DNA of 64,000 nt. Origin: Candidatus Hydrogenedentota bacterium (GTDB lineage Bacteria; Hydrogenedentota; Hydrogenedentia; Hydrogenedentales; SLHB01). Made by a program: the position numbers and the translations under genes. Positions 60,624 to 64,000 of this stretch are shown piece by piece (position 1 is the first letter of the stretch; each line of letters opens with the position of its first letter). The stretch is taken from assembly GCA_013359265.1 (NCBI GenBank), contig JABWCD010000005.1:323678-387677 (forward strand), in the 5' to 3' direction. Under the pieces are notes generated by a model. The model was not told the DNA's origin, did not search any database, and saw nothing but the letters and a program-made list of their open reading frames with translations.

Positions 60624-62042
60624 CTAGTTCTCTGCAATGCAGTAGAGGTTTTTCCGGCCCTTCAGGTACAGTTCGTTGCCGGCGAAAATGGGAGACGCAT
60701 CGAAGCCGTCATCGAGGACATTGACGGCCAGAAGTTCGAATGTGTCCGACTTCTTGACGACCGCCACTTTTCCGTCGCGATCGGCGATATATATCTTGTT
60801 TCCCGCGCCCGCGGGCGAAGCATAAATCTGCCCCAACTCAGCGATCGCTTGCGCGGTGAAGAGGGGATTGCCAGATTTTGCGTCATAGCAGGACAACACC
60901 GCGTTGCGGTCGGCGGTGACGTAAAGACGGTCGTCATAGAGCAATGGTGAGGCCACATACGGTGTTCCCTGCGTGACTTCCCAGGCGATGGCGGGCGTGC
61001 CGGTCAAATCGCCGGTATGCGCCAAATCAATGGACTTCAAGGAGTACCCGCGAAATCCACTGGTGCAGTAGACGCGCCCAAATCCGGAGACGGGGGTTGG
61101 GATGGTATTGGTGGTGAGACCCGCGCACTCCCAGACAATGTCGCCCGTCTTCGCGTCATAACTGCGAATCCGGTTGGTGGCGGACGTGACGATTTGCAGC
61201 GCGCCGTTCACCGCGACAGTCAGCGGCGAACTCCACGCGGTGGCTTCGTCACGCACCTTTTCCCAAAGCGGCGCTCCCGTGTCTTTGTTGAACGCCAGAA
61301 TTCTCGAGCCGGCTTCGTGGTCCATCAGCACCACAATGGCGTCACCGGCCAAGGCGGGAGAACTTCCTTCGCCGAAGCTGTTTTTCATCTGCATCTTTCC
61401 CAAGTCCCGGCCCCACTTCTGGTTGCCCTCCAGGTCGTAGCAGTACAATCCCCGAGACCCGAAGTTGACCCACACCAACGTGCCGTCCGTCACCGGTGAG
61501 TTCGAGGCATAGCTGCCTGTGGGATGCCTCCCCTCGTGGGGAACTTCTTCACGGGCGGTCCGCTCCCAGAGCAGTTTGCCCGTCTGTCGGTCAAAGCACA
61601 CGACGTTGAATTTGTAAGGAAAAGTCGGCGGCGGGGTGCGCATGCCGCCGCCACGAGACCTGCCCTCTCGGGATCTACCGTCACGCGGGCCGCCGGGTTG
61701 CGGCGTGGCGGCTTGAGGCCCGGCCGGATTGGGCCCTCCAGGTTGCACCGCGCCTTGCTGCGGCCCAGCGGGCGGCGCCGTTTCTTCCTTGGTGGGCACG
61801 GCAGTCTGAATGAAAATCTTGTCGTCCCAGATGATCGGTGTCGAGTTACCGTGGCCGGGCAGCGCAGTCTTCCATTTTATGTTCTGGCTCTCACTCCAGG
61901 TGGAAGGAGGGTTGGCCTTGGCGGCCACCCCGTTGCTGTTTGGCCCCCGCCAAGCTGGCCAATTGTCCTCGGGGGTTGCGCCATGACTGGCCAGCGCAGG
62001 AACTACAGCACACACTAAGCACCAGATCCGTCGTAAACGCAT
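60624..62042 (-). CDS. Secreted PQQ-type eight-bladed propeller protein
   Basis: A 472-residue protein with a signal peptide (MRLRRIWCLVCAVVPALASHG). The first domain residues DNWPAWRGPNSNGVA are the characteristic opening of planctomycete PQQ-binding-like proteins, and repeats such as VVCFDRQTGKLLWERTA, YCYDLEGNQKWGRDL and SYDAKTGDIVWECAG give the propeller blades. A Gly/Pro/Arg-rich insert lies at about 90-135. Whether it binds PQQ is not known. It lies on the opposite strand between trpC and trpF, with its own promoter at 62138-62166. Confidence 0.86.
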   Translation of the reverse strand: MRLRRIWCLVCAVVPALASHGATPEDNWPAWRGPNSNGVAAKANPPSTWSESQNIKWKTALPGHGNSTPIIWDDKIFIQTAVPTKEETAPPAGPQQGAVQPGGPNPAGPQAATPQPGGPRDGRSREGRSRGGGMRTPPPTFPYKFNVVCFDRQTGKLLWERTAREEVPHEGRHPTGSYASNSPVTDGTLVWVNFGSRGLYCYDLEGNQKWGRDLGKMQMKNSFGEGSSPALAGDAIVVLMDHEAGSRILAFNKDTGAPLWEKVRDEATAWSSPLTVAVNGALQIVTSATNRIRSYDAKTGDIVWECAGLTTNTIPTPVSGFGRVYCTSGFRGYSLKSIDLAHTGDLTGTPAIAWEVTQGTPYVASPLLYDDRLYVTADRNAVLSCYDAKSGNPLFTAQAIAELGQIYASPAGAGNKIYIADRDGKVAVVKKSDTFELLAVNVLDDGFDASPIFAGNELYLKGRKNLYCIAEN

Positions 62043-62137
62043 GGCTCCGTCTCTTTCCCATTGACCAAGACCTGAGGCTTCGAGGCAGCATTTCGCCTGT
62101 GATCGTGTGCGCGACCGTCACGCGCACGATAGCCGCT

Positions 62138-62166
62138 ACTATATGTCCGCTAACGGTCGCTTTCAA
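62138..62166 (-). promoter_or_regulatory. Promoter for the PQQ-propeller gene
   Basis: On the minus strand TTGAAA (complement of 62161-62166), a 17-nt spacer and TATAGT (complement of 62138-62143). Transcription would begin near 62131 with a leader of about 89 nt before ATG 62042. Confidence 0.68.
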
Positions 62167-62505
62167 TACCATTTTTGGCGTGATTTCTGCCATCACGGCT
62201 TATGGATAACTAATAAATGGTGACAGGAGTGGAAGCGTCCTTGCCGGAGGTGTCCGCTGCGGCCGTGGAGCCGGTTGATCTACTGCGTAAAGATGAAATG
62301 GGTGCGTCCGATGGCCAGGGTGAGCGATTCATCGCGTGCCGTGGCATGGGACAAGGGTATTGGAGTCACCGGGGGAAGTTAACAAATAGGCGGTTGCCCT
62401 GCATTTTGCTCTCTATTTTGCCGTCCCATAAATTCGCCCCTGTTTTGCCGACCTATTTCCGTGCCCAATTGGCGCATACTTGGGCGTAATCAGTAGCGGG
62501 GAATT

Positions 62506-62534
62506 TTGCGGCATTCGTACGCCGCCGATATACT
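62506..62534 (+). promoter_or_regulatory. Promoter for trpF-trpB
   Basis: TTGCGG (62506-62511), 17-nt spacer and TATACT (62529-62534). With transcription starting near 62541, the leader is about 15 nt before ATG 62556. It makes trpFB independent of trpDC. Confidence 0.65.
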
Positions 62535-62555
62535 CTTGTCCCCGTTCGGAACTGA

Positions 62556-63215
62556 ATGAAGGCCAAAACCTTGCACGATTCAGCTACAAAGGTTAAGATT
62601 TGCGGGATTACGTCGCTGGAGGATGCGTTGGCCGCGTGCGAAGCGGGCGCCGACGCGATAGGCTTCAATTTCGCGGAAGAGGCGAAGAAGCGTTGCCGGT
62701 ACATCGAACCGGACGAGGCAAGGGCGATTGCCGCGCAATTGCCGCCGCTTGTGATGGTTACGGCGGTCTGCGTGAACGAGCCGTCCAATCGGTTGCGCTA
62801 CTTTTTGTCGTTTTGCGATCGGGTTCAACTTCACGGTGAAGAGCCCGCCGAGCAGTGCAACAATTTCGGCGCGCGAGCGATCAAGGTCTTTCGCGCCGGG
62901 CCGGGCTTCCAGATCGAATCGATGCGCGACTACCGGGTTGGCGCGTACCTTTTGGACGCGTGGGCACCTGACGCGCGGGGCGGCACGGGCAAGACGCTCG
63001 ACTGGGACATCGCCGAGAAAGCCGTGTCGCTTGGAAAGCCGATTATTCTTGCCGGTGGACTGACGCCCGACAACGTCGCCGAGGCCGTTCGCAGGGTGCG
63101 GCCGTATGCAGTGGATACCGCGGGCGGGGTCGAATCCGCCCCGGGAAAGAAGGACCATGCCAAGCTCAGAAGCTTTGTTGAGAACGCCAAGCGGGCCTTA
63201 CTCGCTGCCGGATAG
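62556..63215 (+). CDS. trpF: Phosphoribosylanthranilate isomerase (TrpF)
   Basis: TrpF isomerises PRA to CdRP, the third step of tryptophan synthesis. The 219-residue (beta/alpha)8 barrel has the catalytic Cys16 in [13 protein letters not shown] after FCDRVQ, and the phosphate-binding blocks [10 protein letters not shown] and VDTAGGVES (catalytic Asp in VDT; usually VDVSSGVE). Its promoter lies close upstream. Its 3' end overlaps trpB by 59 bp. Confidence 0.94.
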   Translation: MKAKTLHDSATKVKICGITSLEDALAACEAGADAIGFNFAEEAKKRCRYIEPDEARAIAAQLPPLVMVTAVCVNEPSNRLRYFLSFCDRVQLHGEEPAEQCNNFGARAIKVFRAGPGFQIESMRDYRVGAYLLDAWAPDARGGTGKTLDWDIAEKAVSLGKPIILAGGLTPDNVAEAVRRVRPYAVDTAGGVESAPGKKDHAKLRSFVENAKRALLAAG

Positions 63216-64000
63216 CCGCGGGCGCTATGGCCGTTTCGGCGGACGATACGTCCCCGAAACGCTCATGCACCCGCTGATCGAGCTTGAAGAAGCCTACGCC
63301 GGCGCGCAGACCGATTCGGCGTTTCAGGCCGAACTCGAGCGCTTGCGCAAGCACTATATCGGCCGCCCGACACCGCTCTATTTCGCGCGCCGTTTCACCG
63401 AGCACCTTGCCGGCGCGAAGGTCTATTTCAAACGCGAGGACCTCGCCCACACGGGCGCGCACAAGATCAACAACGCACTTGGGCAGACCCTGCTCGCCAA
63501 GCGTATGGGCAAGCGCCGCGTTATCGCCGAGACCGGGGCGGGTCAGCACGGTGTCGCGACGGCCACGGCGTGCGCGCTGCTAGGTCTCGACTGCGAAGTC
63601 TACATGGGCACCGAGGACATGGAGCGTCAGAAGCTCAACGTCTTCCGGATGCGCCTGCTCGGCAGCAAAGTGACGCCCGTCGATTCGGGCACGAAGACGC
63701 TCAAGGACGCCATCAACGAGGCCATGCGTGACTGGGTAACCAACGTCGGGGATACGCACTACGTTCTCGGTACGGTTGAAGGTCCCCATCCCTATCCGCT
63801 GATTTGCCGCGATTTTCAGAAGATCATCGGCGAGGAAACTCGCGCGCAAATCATGGAACAGGAAGGCCGCCTGCCGGACGTTCTCATCGCGTGCGTCGGC
63901 GGCGGCAGCAATTCCATCGGACTGTTCTTCGAGTTCATCAAGGACGAATCCGTAAAGATGATCGGCGTGGAAGCGGGCGGCCACGGCCCCGAAACAGGGC
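63157..64000 (+). CDS. trpB: Tryptophan synthase beta chain (TrpB), 3' truncated by window edge
   Basis: TrpB condenses indole and serine to tryptophan with PLP. The window holds 281 codons of a usual 400. Lys103 in [13 protein letters not shown] forms the PLP Schiff base; other marks are [15 protein letters not shown] (about 26-40), [17 protein letters not shown] and [15 protein letters not shown]. The only in-frame ATG close to the family N-terminus is 63157, with AAGGA nearby and 59 bp inside trpF; other starts would remove conserved residues. A trpA gene is expected downstream but is outside the window. Confidence 0.93.
   Translation, partial: MPSSEALLRTPSGPYSLPDSRGRYGRFGGRYVPETLMHPLIELEEAYAGAQTDSAFQAELERLRKHYIGRPTPLYFARRFTEHLAGAKVYFKREDLAHTGAHKINNALGQTLLAKRMGKRRVIAETGAGQHGVATATACALLGLDCEVYMGTEDMERQKLNVFRMRLLGSKVTPVDSGTKTLKDAINEAMRDWVTNVGDTHYVLGTVEGPHPYPLICRDFQKIIGEETRAQIMEQEGRLPDVLIACVGGGSNSIGLFFEFIKDESVKMIGVEAGGHGPETG

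Larger units (their letters stand above)
62043..62555. other. Noncoding region between the PQQ gene and trpF
   Basis: A 513-bp divergent gap. It holds the PQQ gene promoter (62138-62166) and leader, and the trpF promoter (62506-62534). I see no tRNA, trp leader peptide with Trp codons, or attenuator hairpin. The short plus-strand ORF 62217-62489 has no recognisable features and is not called as a gene. Confidence 0.7.

Noticed and set aside
60417-60950. Plus-strand ORF (177 residues) through the 18-bp repeat
   Set aside because: Repetitive Leu/Ser/Val text running antisense into the PQQ gene; no domain.
62217-62489. Small plus-strand ORF before trpF as possible leader peptide
   Set aside because: No cluster of Trp codons, no attenuator hairpins, and it lies upstream of the predicted trpF transcription start.

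Overview
The window is GC-rich bacterial chromosome with dense coding on both strands. Many proteins carry Sec, Tat or lipoprotein signal peptides, several genes have GGAGG-type ribosome binding sites, and several sigma70-like promoters (TTGxxx, 17-18 nt, TAtaaT-like) can be read directly. The mix suggests a free-living Gram-negative bacterium of the PVC or Hydrogenedentota/Planctomycetota type: a fused glycyl-tRNA synthetase, many large secreted propeller, toroid and VCBS proteins, a Tat amidase, GH32 and sialidase-like hydrolases, and noncoding repeats of the 'cacgaaagaacacaaagaacgcaaag' and 'ggtcccattggccctatc' kinds. That assignment is inference; no 16S or other phylogenetic marker was tested.

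Layout. 2-4860: murA (5' truncated), a 121-bp tandem repeat, hisD-hisC (overlapping) and an M48 lipoprotein protease. 4988-7661: a WS/DGAT acyltransferase convergent with a sialidase-like secreted protein. 7834-16178: what looks like one long operon starting at a TATAAT promoter: hflX, a NUDIX hydrolase, then a tight block of four radical SAM enzymes and two paralogous lipoproteins, closed by a 13-bp hairpin. 16197-21898: a membrane-anchored coiled-coil protein with its own near-consensus promoter, and a four-gene operon (two paralogous lipoproteins, a TMTC-like membrane protein, an RbsD/FucU protein). 21973-25627: a response regulator with a degenerate GGDEF domain, a PilZ protein, a MEMO-family protein (probably leaderless) and a small PAS protein. 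25643-35634: Tat amidase, VCBS protein, GH32 enzyme, a secreted protein, tRNA-Leu(CAG) with promoter and terminator, a Cys-rich orphan, a propeller-toroid protein and rmlA.

35820-42344: an ABC-2-like pair with altered Q- and H-loops, a GGQ release-factor-like protein, an aldo/keto reductase, and a three-gene efflux cassette (lipoprotein membrane-fusion protein, ATPase, permease). 42573-51417: a sphingosine-1-phosphate-lyase-like PLP enzyme, a Cys/His hydrolase-like secreted protein, an SDR overlapping a secreted toroid-like protein, a 992-residue secreted protein and a TPR protein. 51445-64000: an OYE-family oxidoreductase, fused glyQS, rsgA, mgtE, then trpD-trpC, an opposing PQQ-propeller gene, and trpF-trpB (trpB runs off the end). 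trpF has its own promoter and overlaps trpB by 59 bp.

The best candidate for an undescribed system is the block at 9751-16115: three BchE-like radical SAM enzymes, one SPASM-like radical SAM enzyme and two sister lipoproteins, joined by 1-4 nt stop/start overlaps or gaps of at most 10 nt. No known pathway partner is visible, so its product is unknown.
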